A stretch of 13,913 bases of DNA from an uncultured Aquincola sp. (GCA_937883885.1 CAKZXL010000004.1:1-13913), one strand, 5' to 3'; positions 7,476 to 13,913 are shown, counted from the first letter of the stretch. Made by a program: numbers and translations. Notes: a model not told the origin generated them from the sequence alone.

Positions 7476-7990
7476 GGGTTGTTGCCCGGGAGTGCGACCA
7501 CCAGCGTGCCGGTGTGTCCTTGCGGGCCTCGGGTCAGGTTGGCTTCCACCGGGCGGGCGCGGGCGCCGCTGCGGGCTTCGGCCAGCCAGCGGCGCAGTTC
7601 GTCGCCGTTGGCGTTGGCCAGCGTCAGCGTGGCGCGGTCGCCGATCACCTGCAGCTTGCCGCGTTCGCCCAGCCGGTCGGTGCTGGCGCGGAGCGCGGCG
7701 CTGGCCTGGGTGAGGTTGATGCGCGGGGCATTGCGCAGCTCGGCGGTTTCTGTGGCTTCACGCCGCATCTGCTGCAGCTGGGCTTCCAGCCGGTCGATCT
7801 CGGCCGGTGCGCTGCGCAGGGTACGCCAGGCCGGCTGCACCAGCAGCAGCCAGACGGCGGCCACCGCCAGCACTGCGGCCAGGCCGGCCACCAGCCGGCG
7901 CTCGCGCTGGGCCAGGCTGCGCCAGCGGGCACGCAGCTGGGCACGCACCGCGGCCAGGCCGCCTTGGGCGGGGGAGAGAACGGCATTCAT
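7472..7990 (-). CDS. gspM: T2SS platform protein GspM
   Basis: 172 residues, the expected size. A short cytoplasmic N-terminus leads into one membrane helix (about 33-51, LVAGLAAVLAVAAVWLLLV), the conserved QPAW right after it, a coiled-coil-like stretch (about 58-85) and a small ferredoxin-like periplasmic domain. GspM pairs with GspL in the inner-membrane platform. Its ATG overlaps the gspL stop as TGATG (7988-7992) and its stop overlaps the gspN start. Confidence 0.92.
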   Translation of the reverse strand: MNAVLSPAQGGLAAVRAQLRARWRSLAQRERRLVAGLAAVLAVAAVWLLLVQPAWRTLRSAPAEIDRLEAQLQQMRREATETAELRNAPRINLTQASAALRASTDRLGERGKLQVIGDRATLTLANANGDELRRWLAEARSGARARPVEANLTRGPQGHTGTLVVALPGNNP

Positions 7991-9228
7991 CAGCTTCTTC
8001 CGGCCGGCGCGCGGCTCAAGGTCAGGGTGCCGTTGGCTTCTTCCACCTGCCAGCCGGCGGGGCGCAACTGGCCACGGAATTCTTCGATCTGCTGCGGGCT
8101 CCAGTCCAGCGCGGTGAAGCTCAGCCGGCCGGGCTCAAAGCGCAGCGAAGCCGCGGGCGCGGCGCCCTGGGGCCAGGCCGAGGCGGCCACGTTCAGCAGG
8201 CCTTCCAGGTCGGTCTCGCCGGGCTTGCCGGCGGCCACGCGCAGCATCTCGGTCTCGCGCGACATCTGCACCGGCGCGTCCAGCACCGCGCGCACCTGCG
8301 GATGGGCTTCCTTGAGCACCTGCTGCATGGCCAGCTTGCGGCGATCGATCTCGCCGCGCTCATGCCAGGCCCAGAGGTTCAGGCCCACGATCTGCACCGC
8401 CAGCAGCGCCATCACGCCCCAGCGCGCGGGCCGGAAGGCCGGGCTCAGGAAGCGGCGCCAGGCCTCGCGCACCGCCTGCATGCCGCGGTGGCGCGGCGCC
8501 AGCTCGAACTGCCGCAGGTTCCAGCGCGAGCGCACCGCCTGCAGCGTGCGCTCGTCGTCCGACAGCACCTGCACCGGCGCGCCCAGCCAGGCTTCGGCCG
8601 CGGTGGCGGCGGCGGGCGTGGCGCTCCAGCGGGCGGCGGTGGCCAGCCACTGCGGCAGCATCTGGCGCGCCAGCCCGCCCTGCAGGCCGACAGTGAGCAC
8701 GCCGTCGGCATCGGCCCAGGTGAGCAGCGGCGGGCTGTCGCCATCGGCGCCGGCCGGCTCGGCGAAATGGCCCAGCGGCGCTTCGTCGGGCCAGGCCGAA
8801 GGCAGCACCCGTTCCACCGCGCGGCCCGCGGTTTCGAGTGTGGCCAGGTGCAGCGACAACCAGCCGCGCGGCATCGCGGCCACCCAGGTGGGCTGGCCCG
8901 CGGCCGCGCCGGGGGCGACGGCCAGGTGCAGCGCCTCGGCGTCTTCCAGCAGGGCTTCTTCCAGCACGCCGCCCAGCGCCGCGCGCAGCCGCTGCGCTGG
9001 GGCGCGGGGCAGGGTGATGCGCTGCCAGCTCACGTCGGTGTCGGTGAGCACCGCCACCACGGTGTCGGCCTTGGGCAGCAGCGCGGGCGCACAGCGGCCG
9101 GCGCTGCTCACGCTCAGGCCGTCGCTGCTGAGCACATAGGCGTATTCGCTGGCGGTGCGCTCCACCGGGTCGCCGCGGCCCGGCATGAGCCGTTCCCGGG
9201 GCGGAATCTTGACGACGAGGATGGACAT
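7990..9228 (-). CDS. gspL: T2SS platform protein GspL
   Basis: 412 residues. GspL links the cytoplasmic ATPase GspE to the inner-membrane platform. It has a large cytoplasmic actin-like domain (about 1-262), one membrane helix at about 269-288, and a periplasmic domain that pairs with GspM. The N-terminus MSILVVKIPPRE matches the family start. An in-frame TAG lies 15 nt upstream, so no longer form is possible. No good Shine-Dalgarno sequence is seen. It follows an unusual AT-rich 89-nt gap after gspK, whereas gspM overlaps it directly. Confidence 0.93.
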   Translation of the reverse strand: MSILVVKIPPRERLMPGRGDPVERTASEYAYVLSSDGLSVSSAGRCAPALLPKADTVVAVLTDTDVSWQRITLPRAPAQRLRAALGGVLEEALLEDAEALHLAVAPGAAAGQPTWVAAMPRGWLSLHLATLETAGRAVERVLPSAWPDEAPLGHFAEPAGADGDSPPLLTWADADGVLTVGLQGGLARQMLPQWLATAARWSATPAAATAAEAWLGAPVQVLSDDERTLQAVRSRWNLRQFELAPRHRGMQAVREAWRRFLSPAFRPARWGVMALLAVQIVGLNLWAWHERGEIDRRKLAMQQVLKEAHPQVRAVLDAPVQMSRETEMLRVAAGKPGETDLEGLLNVAASAWPQGAAPAASLRFEPGRLSFTALDWSPQQIEEFRGQLRPAGWQVEEANGTLTLSRAPAGRS

Positions 9229-9259
9229 GGAGGGCGGAGGCTAACTTTTTTAGATGACA

Positions 9260-9298
9260 GCAGCAAATGAAAAAGGAAAACGATTCCGGTTTTGCTGC
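9260..9298. repeat. AT-rich stem-loop in the gspK-gspL gap
   Basis: A perfect 8-bp inverted repeat, GCAGCAAA (9260-9267) and TTTGCTGC (9291-9298), encloses 23 nt that include short A-runs. The 89-nt gap is clearly less GC-rich than its surroundings. There is no U-tract directly after the stem on either strand, so it is not a typical terminator. It may be an mRNA processing or stability element, or hold an internal promoter for gspL onward; no convincing -35/-10 pair was found. Confidence 0.4.
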
Positions 9299-9317
9299 CT
9301 GCCTGGGGTCGGCGAGT

Positions 9318-10292
9318 TCATGAGCGCGGGTTGGTCCAGCGGGACAGGCGCTCCTCCCGCACCACGGACACATTGGTGCCGTTGCGGCGCAGCAGCCAGG
9401 CATCACGCGTGATCTCTTCGCCGATGCGCAGCTCGGCCCGCACCTCGAAGTAGTTGCTGGTGACCCCGGTGTTGACGAAGGCGCCTTCCTTGAGCCCCGG
9501 GAACATCTCGCGCAGCTGGGCGCTGGAGGTGAAGCCGCCGTCCTTGGCGCGGCGGCGGCGTTCTTCCACCACGCGTTCGGCGTCGCCGCGGTTCAGGCCG
9601 AGGATGGCGGCCGACAGCACTTCCACACCCGCGGTGTTGATGTTGAGCGTGGTGCGCTCAGGCAGCAGGTCGACCAGGGGCCGCAGGTTGTCGATGACGT
9701 TGGGCTCGATGCCCAGCCAGCTCAGCTGCGCCATGCGGGTGGGGGCGATCACCGCCTGCGCCGCCAGCGTCTTCGACCAGGACTGGCGCAGCCCGTTGAT
9801 GATGCGCACCGCCACCTCGTCGGGCAGCCCGGCATCGCTGCACAGCGTGCGAAAGACGAACTCCTGCGTCGTGTCGGGCTCGCCGTTGGGGTCGACCAGG
9901 TTGCGCAGGTTGAAGCGCGACTGCGCATCGGTGATCTGCCCGCGGGCGAAGGCGCGCAGCTGCCCTTCCTGCCCGACCGGCGTTTCGTCGCGGCCGCTGA
10001 TCAGCGTCGACAGTTCGGTCTCGGGCAGCACGGTGGCCCAGCTTTCGCCCAGGTGGTCAGTCTTGCCGCTTTGCACCGCGTCCTGCCGCAGCGCCCAGCG
10101 GGCCATTTCCAGCGCGCCTTGCGCCACGTGCGCCGTCTGCTCGTGCGCCCGCTCGGCGGCTTCCACCCGGATGGCGCGGTCCTGCTGGTACACCATGCCC
10201 GCGGCCAGCGTGGCCACCAGCGTCAGCACGATCATGGCCAGCAGCAGTGCGGCGCCGCGCTGGCGCCACCGGGGCGGGGTGCGGCGCTGCAT
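9318..10292 (-). CDS. gspK: T2SS minor pseudopilin GspK
   Basis: 324 residues, the large minor pseudopilin at the pseudopilus tip. The prepilin cleavage site is RQRG-AALLLAM (after Gly13). Leu replaces the usual Glu at mature position +5, as is normal for GspK but not for other pseudopilins. The large C-terminal domain includes the helix-hairpin-helix-like LNINTAGVEVLSAAI. I chose the ATG at 10292 because it overlaps the gspJ stop as TGATG, like the gspL-gspM junction. A GTG one codon earlier (10295) is possible and adds a single residue. Tip assembly with GspI and GspJ is established for the family. Confidence 0.95.
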   Translation of the reverse strand: MQRRTPPRWRQRGAALLLAMIVLTLVATLAAGMVYQQDRAIRVEAAERAHEQTAHVAQGALEMARWALRQDAVQSGKTDHLGESWATVLPETELSTLISGRDETPVGQEGQLRAFARGQITDAQSRFNLRNLVDPNGEPDTTQEFVFRTLCSDAGLPDEVAVRIINGLRQSWSKTLAAQAVIAPTRMAQLSWLGIEPNVIDNLRPLVDLLPERTTLNINTAGVEVLSAAILGLNRGDAERVVEERRRRAKDGGFTSSAQLREMFPGLKEGAFVNTGVTSNYFEVRAELRIGEEITRDAWLLRRNGTNVSVVREERLSRWTNPRS

Positions 10293-10882
10293 CACGATTG
10301 GGGCCGCGGCACGGCCGGCAGCGCGGTGTCGCGGGTCAGGGTGCCGGCGGTCTCACCATCGAACTGCAGCACGAGGCGCACCGCCACCGGCATCGCCTCC
10401 TGGGTTGATTCGCAGTTGTTGAGGCTGGGGCTGCCGTCGCTGCAGTAGGTCTGCCAGCCGCTCACGCCGTCCAGCATCAGCAGCTGCGCGCTTTCCGTGC
10501 CCAGCAGCTGCTGGCTGCGCAGCCAGTACTCCTGCAGCTCGCCCGCCAGCCGGGTGGAAGGGCTGGCCCAGCGCAGCAGCCGGCCGCCGCGCAGCGACCA
10601 CACCACCACCTGCACGCCGTCGTCGGTGCTGCGGATCAGCCGCGCCAGCTGGTTGGTCAGGTTGAGCGGGTCGACCACCTGGTTGGGCTGCACCGCCCGC
10701 AGATCGGCCTGCCATTGCGCCAGCACCGTGCCCACCCGCAGCGTGCGGTCCACGCTGGCCTTGGCCACGGTGCGCGAGCGGGCGATGGCGTCCACCCCCT
10801 GCCAGGCCATCACGGCCATGACCGCCATGATGAACATGGCCACCATCACTTCCACCAGCGTGAAGCCGTGTTGCCTGCGCAT
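10292..10882 (-). CDS. gspJ: T2SS minor pseudopilin GspJ
   Basis: 196 residues. The prepilin leader is only six residues (MRRQHG) before FTLVE, with Glu at mature position +5, followed by a long hydrophobic helix (VMVAMFIMAVMAVMAW). The mature domain has the size of GspJ and contains two cysteines (CSDGSPSLNNC) that could form a disulfide. It belongs to the I-J-K tip complex. It starts 2 nt after the gspI stop and its stop overlaps the gspK start. Confidence 0.94.
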   Translation of the reverse strand: MRRQHGFTLVEVMVAMFIMAVMAVMAWQGVDAIARSRTVAKASVDRTLRVGTVLAQWQADLRAVQPNQVVDPLNLTNQLARLIRSTDDGVQVVVWSLRGGRLLRWASPSTRLAGELQEYWLRSQQLLGTESAQLLMLDGVSGWQTYCSDGSPSLNNCESTQEAMPVAVRLVLQFDGETAGTLTRDTALPAVPRPQS

Positions 10883-10884
10883 GG

Positions 10885-11256
10885 TCAGCGGTACCGGTAC
10901 ATGGCGGTGGTCACGCTGACCAGCGGCACGTCGTTCTCGTCGCCCACCGAGGCTTCGAGCACGCGGATGTCGGAATTGAAGGTGCCACGCACCCGCAGGT
11001 GGCCGCGGTAGCGCCGGCCCAGCTGTTCACACTCGAACGTGGTCTCGCCGATGCCGGGGTAGCTGCCTCGGCGGGTGGTCAGCGTCACCAGCTGGTTGTC
11101 GGCGCACCATTGCGCCGCCGTCACCAGCGACAGCCGCTCGGCGTTGTCGGTCAGGGAGCCGGCGGCTTTCAGGCCGGCGCCGATGGCCACCGCCACGATG
11201 ACCAGCGCCACCAGCACCTCGATCAGCGTGAAGCCGCGAGCGGAGCGCCTGTTCAT
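10885..11256 (-). CDS. gspI: T2SS minor pseudopilin GspI
   Basis: 123 residues, typical of GspI. The leader MNRRSARG is cleaved before FTLIE, with Glu at mature +5, then the hydrophobic helix VLVALVIVAVAIGAG. The conserved RLSLVTAAQWCADNQL stretch follows. The frame stays open upstream to about 11502, but that extension is in another frame of gspH and would place the leader deep inside the protein. The ATG at 11256 overlaps the gspH stop as ATGA and gives a normal leader length. Confidence 0.94.
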   Translation of the reverse strand: MNRRSARGFTLIEVLVALVIVAVAIGAGLKAAGSLTDNAERLSLVTAAQWCADNQLVTLTTRRGSYPGIGETTFECEQLGRRYRGHLRVRGTFNSDIRVLEASVGDENDVPLVSVTTAMYRYR

Positions 11257-11711
11257 GGCGTGCCCTGGTCGATGGTGAAGGGCCCCAGCCCGTCGGTGTA
11301 CAGCGCCACCCGCTGGTCGTCCAGCCGCAGCACGAGGCGCTGGGCGCCGATCAGCGGCTCGGGCCCCAGCACCACGTAGCGCCGGCCGACGATCTCCACC
11401 GTCACGCCGCGCGTCATCCAGCGCAGCGGCCGGTCGCCCTTGGGCAGGCCGGTGAAGCGGAAGTCGTTGCCGTCGGAGTTGACGCCACTGGTCGGTTCCC
11501 ACAGGGCACGCAGCTGGCCGGCACGGGCTTCCGCCCGCGCGCCTTCGAGCAGCGCGGCCAGGCGCTCGGCCTCACGCTCGAGCTGCACCTGCGAGCCATC
11601 GCGCAGGGCCAGGCTGGCGACACTGACGGCGATGGCGATCAACGCCACCACCACCATCAGCTCGATCAGCGTGAAGCCGCGCGCTACAGCGGCCCGGCGG
11701 TGCCGTGCCAT
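11253..11711 (-). CDS. gspH: T2SS minor pseudopilin GspH
   Basis: 152 residues. The leader MARHRRAAVARG is cleaved before FTLIE (Glu at +5), followed by the helix LMVVVALIAIAVSVASLAL and a short beta domain. It is placed between gspG and gspI as in standard gsp operons, and joins the shaft to the tip complex. It starts 7 nt after the gspG stop; its stop overlaps the gspI start. Confidence 0.93.
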   Translation of the reverse strand: MARHRRAAVARGFTLIELMVVVALIAIAVSVASLALRDGSQVQLEREAERLAALLEGARAEARAGQLRALWEPTSGVNSDGNDFRFTGLPKGDRPLRWMTRGVTVEIVGRRYVVLGPEPLIGAQRLVLRLDDQRVALYTDGLGPFTIDQGTP

Positions 11712-11718
11712 GGATGCT

Positions 11719-12165
11719 TCACTGCCAGGAGCCGATGTCGGCGTTGTTGCCTTCGCCGCCGGTCTGGCCGTCGGCCCCGAAGCTGAAGACGTCGATGTCG
11801 CCCTTCACGCCCGGGTTGACGTACTGATAAGGGCGGCCCCAGGGGTCGTTGGGCAGCTTGTCCAGGTAGGGCTTCCAGTTCATCGGAATGGTGCCCACGG
11901 TGGGCTTGCGCACCAGCGCTTCCAGGCCTTGTTCTGCCGTGGGGTAGCGCTGGTTGTCCAGCTTGTAGAGCTTGAGCGCCTGGATGAGGTTGTTGACGTC
12001 GGTGCGCGCCGCGGTCACGCGGGCATCGTCGGCACGGTCGAGCACGTTGGGCACGATCAGGGCGGCCAGCACGCCGATGATGACCAGCACGACCATCAAC
12101 TCGATCAGGGTGAAACCGCGAGCAAGCCCGCGGCGGCGAAGGGACGGACGGGTGGTCGGGGACAT
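11719..12165 (-). CDS. gspG: T2SS major pseudopilin GspG
   Basis: 148 residues, the main subunit of the pseudopilus. The leader ends at Gly17 before FTLIE (Glu at +5), followed by the conserved hydrophobic helix LMVVLVIIGVLAALIVPNV. The C-terminal domain has the family's ALKLYKLDNQRYPT, LPNDPWGRPY and the acidic loop FGADGQTGGEGNNADIGSW that binds calcium in studied GspG proteins. It is the first gene of the long operon. AGGAAG lies directly upstream of the ATG, 2 nt away. Confidence 0.98.
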   Translation of the reverse strand: MSPTTRPSLRRRGLARGFTLIELMVVLVIIGVLAALIVPNVLDRADDARVTAARTDVNNLIQALKLYKLDNQRYPTAEQGLEALVRKPTVGTIPMNWKPYLDKLPNDPWGRPYQYVNPGVKGDIDVFSFGADGQTGGEGNNADIGSWQ

Positions 12166-12193
12166 GACTTCCTGAGGGCCGTGACAGGCGCAC

Positions 12194-12220
12194 TTGACGA
12201 CAAAACCGATCGATCATAAT
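12194..12220 (+). promoter_or_regulatory. Predicted sigma-70 promoter of gspC
   Basis: TTGACG (12194-12199) and CATAAT (12215-12220) are separated by 15 nt, short but within the tolerated range. Counting 7 nt on from the -10 puts the transcription start at about 12227, which is the A of the gspC ATG. The transcript may therefore be leaderless. No Shine-Dalgarno sequence is seen before that ATG. Confidence 0.5.
12213..12218 (-). promoter_or_regulatory. Predicted -10 box of the gspG operon promoter
   Basis: The minus strand reads TATGAT here, one mismatch from TATAAT. Transcription would start near 12206 and leave a leader of about 40 nt before the gspG ATG. No good -35 hexamer sits at the right spacing (TATTCG at 17 nt), so an activator may be needed. 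It shares bases with the plus-strand -10 of gspC. Confidence 0.45.
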
Positions 12221-12226
12221 CGCCGG

Positions 12227-12940
12227 ATGACGGCACGAATATTGGCCTTTGCAATCTGGGCGGCTGTGGCGGGCACCGCGGCGTTCTGGGGCCTGCGGGT
12301 GTTTGCGGCCGCGCCGGCCATTCCGGCCCATGCGCAGGCCGCCGGCATGGGCGACCTGCCCCCGGCGGACGTCTCGCGCGTGCTGGGCAGCGCACCGGTG
12401 GTGGTGGAAGCCGCGCCGCTGGCGCCTGAGGTGGCCAGCCGCTTCCAGCTGGTGGGCGTGGCCGCGCCGCGCGCCAGCGATGCCCGCCCTGGCGGCGTGG
12501 CCTTGATCGCGGTCGATGGCAAGCCGCCCCGCGCCTACCGCGTGGGCATGGCCATCGAATCGGGCATCGTGCTGCAGTCGGTGCATGCCCGCGGCGCCGC
12601 GCTGGGCCCCAGCGGGCAAGCGCCGCAGGTGCAGCTGGAACTGCCGCCGCTGCCGGCGCCCAACACCGGGACGTTGCCGGTGGAGCCTTATGGCGCCACC
12701 ACTTTGCCTTCTGCGGGCATGCCGCCTTCGGCTGCACCCGCCGCGCCGGGCGCCGTGCCGCCCGGTTACGTGCCGGGCGTGCAGCCGCCCGCGCTGTTCC
12801 GCCCACCGGCGATGACCAACCAGATGCCCGTGGCGCGGCCGCCGATGCCGGTGCCGGGGCAGCAGGTGGTGCCGGCGCAACCGGTGCAGCAACCCGTGCA
12901 GCAGGGGCAGGAACAGCCCGAAGGCCAGAACACCAACTGA
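12227..12940 (+). CDS. gspC: T2SS platform protein GspC, short form with Pro-rich C-terminus
   Basis: 237 residues. GspC bridges the inner-membrane platform and the N-terminal domains of the secretin. There is one membrane helix (about 5-27), a linker, and a homology region at about 70-138 (FQLVGVAAPRA, GVALIAVDGKPPRAYRVG, GIVLQSVHARGA). Residues from about 140 are a Pro/Gln/Ala-rich tail with no PDZ or coiled-coil domain. I chose the ATG at 12227; a TTG at 12194 would add 11 residues but falls on the -35 box and lacks a ribosome binding site. It is divergent from gspG, unlike the usual gspC-gspD arrangement. Confidence 0.9.
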   Translation: MTARILAFAIWAAVAGTAAFWGLRVFAAAPAIPAHAQAAGMGDLPPADVSRVLGSAPVVVEAAPLAPEVASRFQLVGVAAPRASDARPGGVALIAVDGKPPRAYRVGMAIESGIVLQSVHARGAALGPSGQAPQVQLELPPLPAPNTGTLPVEPYGATTLPSAGMPPSAAPAAPGAVPPGYVPGVQPPALFRPPAMTNQMPVARPPMPVPGQQVVPAQPVQQPVQQGQEQPEGQNTN

Positions 12941-13100
12941 GAGCGTGAGCGTCTTTCGTTCAAGCCCGCTCACCACGCCCCAACACGCCCGCTCGTCGTT
13001 GCAAATGCTCGCCGTAGCCCGAGCTACGGCTGCGCTTTGCGCCTAGATCGGACGCCTTTGGACGCGTTGCTCGGGCCCGCCCGAAAAACTCTCACGCTCT
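12940..13100. repeat. Long imperfect palindrome between gspC and the cobT-like gene
   Basis: The whole gap between two convergent genes is one imperfect palindrome of about 161 nt. The outer ends are a perfect 10-bp inverted repeat, AGAGCGTGAG (12940-12949) and CTCACGCTCT (13091-13100). The exact centre is a tight 8-bp hairpin, GCCGTAGC (13011-13018) and GCTACGGC (13023-13030). A hand alignment of one arm with the reverse complement of the other matches at about 53 of 81 positions with a single 1-nt gap. This is the architecture of ERIC- or MITE-like intergenic elements. It overlaps the last base of the gspC stop codon and could act as a bidirectional terminator. No coding potential is seen in it. 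Confidence 0.75.
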
Positions 13101-13108
13101 GAACGCGG

Positions 13109-13913
13109 CTACAGCGCCACGTCGGGCGCATCCAGCGGGCCGGGCCGCGTGGCCTCGTCGCCCGCAGGCGGCAGCGGCATCTCGCCGCTGACCATGGCCA
13201 CCGGCCGTGAAGGCCCGGGGTCTTCGCCCTCGGCCACTTCGGTCAACAGCGCCGCGGCGGCCCGCACCAGCGGCCAGGCGACGGTGGCGCCGGTGCCGTC
13301 GGTGCTTTCCATGCCCAGTTCCAGCAGGGCCGAAGCGCGGAACAGGCCGAGCGCCTGGTCCAGCCCCTGGTGCGAATGGCTGCGGCAGAACACGCAGTAG
13401 TCGGTCACCGGCGGCGCGATGCGCGAGGCCACCATCAGCGCCGCGCAGGCGGCCATGCCGTCCACCATCACCAGGTGGCGCTTGCTGGCCGACACCAGCA
13501 TCACGCCCACCATCATCGCGATCTCGAAGCCCCCGAAGGCGGCCAGCACTTCCACCGGGTCGCCGGTCTCGCGGTGGCGGCCCTGGGCGCCTTGCACCAC
13601 GGCCATCAGGTGGGCCAGGTCGTCCTGGTTCATCTGCGGGCCTTCGATCAGCAACTCGCGGATCGCGGTGTCGCCCAGGCGCGCCAGCACCAGCGCCGCA
13701 CTTTCATGGCTGCCCACGCCGATGCCGGCGCAGGCCACCAGGTTGCCGCGCAAGGCATCGCCGATCTCCATGCCGGCGCGGATGGCCGCATGCGCCTGGT
13801 CGGTGCTCATCGCTGGCCCCACGCGGGCGTTGCGCGTGCCGTGGGCGATCTTGCGCATCAGCAGCCGGTCGTGCGGCAGCAGCGTTTCGGCCACGCCGCA
13901 ATCGACCACCGAC
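13109..13913 (-). CDS. CobT-family protein, C-terminal part, with altered active site
   Basis: About 267 residues are visible; the N-terminus lies beyond the window end, since the conserved VVDCGV normally follows roughly 100 residues of CobT. CobT transfers phosphoribose from nicotinate mononucleotide to dimethylbenzimidazole in cobalamin lower-ligand synthesis. Family landmarks are clear: RKIAHGTRN, VGPAMS, DPVEVLAAFGGFEIA, DGMAACAALMVASRIAP and DGTGATVAWPL. Key motifs differ, however. The usual GEMGIGNTT-type stretch reads ACAGIGVGSHES (GIG to S at 13700-13726), the usual GEGTGA with its catalytic Glu reads TDGTGA (Asp at 13298-13300), and the HRSAE region reads CRSHSH. Canonical activity is therefore doubtful. 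It is convergent with gspC and unrelated to the T2SS. It may be a paralogue with another base or function; I give no gene symbol for that reason. Confidence 0.8.
   Translation of the reverse strand, partial: SVVDCGVAETLLPHDRLLMRKIAHGTRNARVGPAMSTDQAHAAIRAGMEIGDALRGNLVACAGIGVGSHESAALVLARLGDTAIRELLIEGPQMNQDDLAHLMAVVQGAQGRHRETGDPVEVLAAFGGFEIAMMVGVMLVSASKRHLVMVDGMAACAALMVASRIAPPVTDYCVFCRSHSHQGLDQALGLFRASALLELGMESTDGTGATVAWPLVRAAAALLTEVAEGEDPGPSRPVAMVSGEMPLPPAGDEATRPGPLDAPDVAL

Noticed and set aside
7514..9270. Long plus-strand open frames opposite gspM and gspL
   Set aside because: They show no domain motifs and Arg/Pro/Ser or His/Gln-rich composition, while the minus-strand genes are well-recognised and in operon register.
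9251..9300. Intrinsic terminator between gspK and gspL
   Set aside because: The stem is not followed by a U-run on either strand, and gspL-F need expression from the same operon; kept only as a stem-loop.
11257..11502. An upstream extension of the gspI frame
   Set aside because: It would bury the prepilin leader and overlap gspH by about 250 nt; the ATG at 11256 with ATGA overlap fits the family.
12194..12226. TTG start for gspC
   Set aside because: It coincides with the -35 box, lacks a ribosome binding site and adds a non-conserved polar stretch before the membrane helix.
13907..13909. GTG as start of the cobT-like gene
   Set aside because: The frame stays open to the window edge and the conserved VVDCGV is internal in CobT proteins, so the gene is truncated by the window.
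1..13913. tRNA, rRNA, CRISPR arrays, transposase genes
   Set aside because: No cloverleaf, rRNA-like stretch, regularly spaced repeats or transposase/integrase motifs were seen on either strand.

Overview
This window is very GC-rich with strongly biased codons. It looks like a chromosomal segment of a beta-proteobacterium, most likely a Burkholderiales member of the Leptothrix/Rubrivivax/Ideonella type. That placement is inferred from base composition, protein flavour and gene order, not from a search.

Almost the whole window is one type II secretion system (T2SS, general secretion pathway) locus. A minus-strand operon starts at gspG near 12165 and runs down through gspH, I, J, K, L, M, N, D, E and F to a GGDEF-domain membrane protein ending at 835. 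Most junctions overlap (ATGA, GTGA or TGATG) or have gaps of 2-7 nt, which suggests translational coupling. Only two gaps are larger: 89 nt between gspK and gspL, and 122 nt between gspD and gspE, and both hold palindromic sequence. gspC lies on the plus strand, divergent from gspG. Only 61 nt separate the two start codons, and the predicted -10 boxes of the two promoters overlap.

The products cover the apparatus: pseudopilins GspG (major) and GspH/I/J/K (minor tip), inner-membrane platform GspC/F/L/M/N, outer-membrane secretin GspD and cytoplasmic ATPase GspE. A prepilin peptidase (GspO/PilD) is not in the window, and no secreted substrate is evident. The last gene encodes a GGDEF protein whose active-site motif reads GGDSF while its RxxD inhibitory-site motif is intact. 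It is therefore a candidate c-di-GMP receptor, or weak cyclase, tied to T2SS expression.

Left flank (1-704): the 5' part of a Lon-like AAA+ ATPase, minus strand, running off the window. Right flank (13109-13913): the C-terminal part of a CobT-family protein, minus strand, whose catalytic motifs are strikingly altered. Between the convergent gspC and cobT-like genes lies an imperfect palindrome of about 161 nt (12940-13100) that resembles an ERIC- or MITE-type intergenic element.

The most notable points are the long palindrome, the GGDSF protein at the operon end, the overlapping divergent promoters with a probably leaderless gspC, the degenerate CobT-like protein, and the gspD-gspE gap with stem-loops and a 36-codon basic ORF that has a good ribosome binding site. 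No rRNA, tRNA, CRISPR array or transposase gene was seen.
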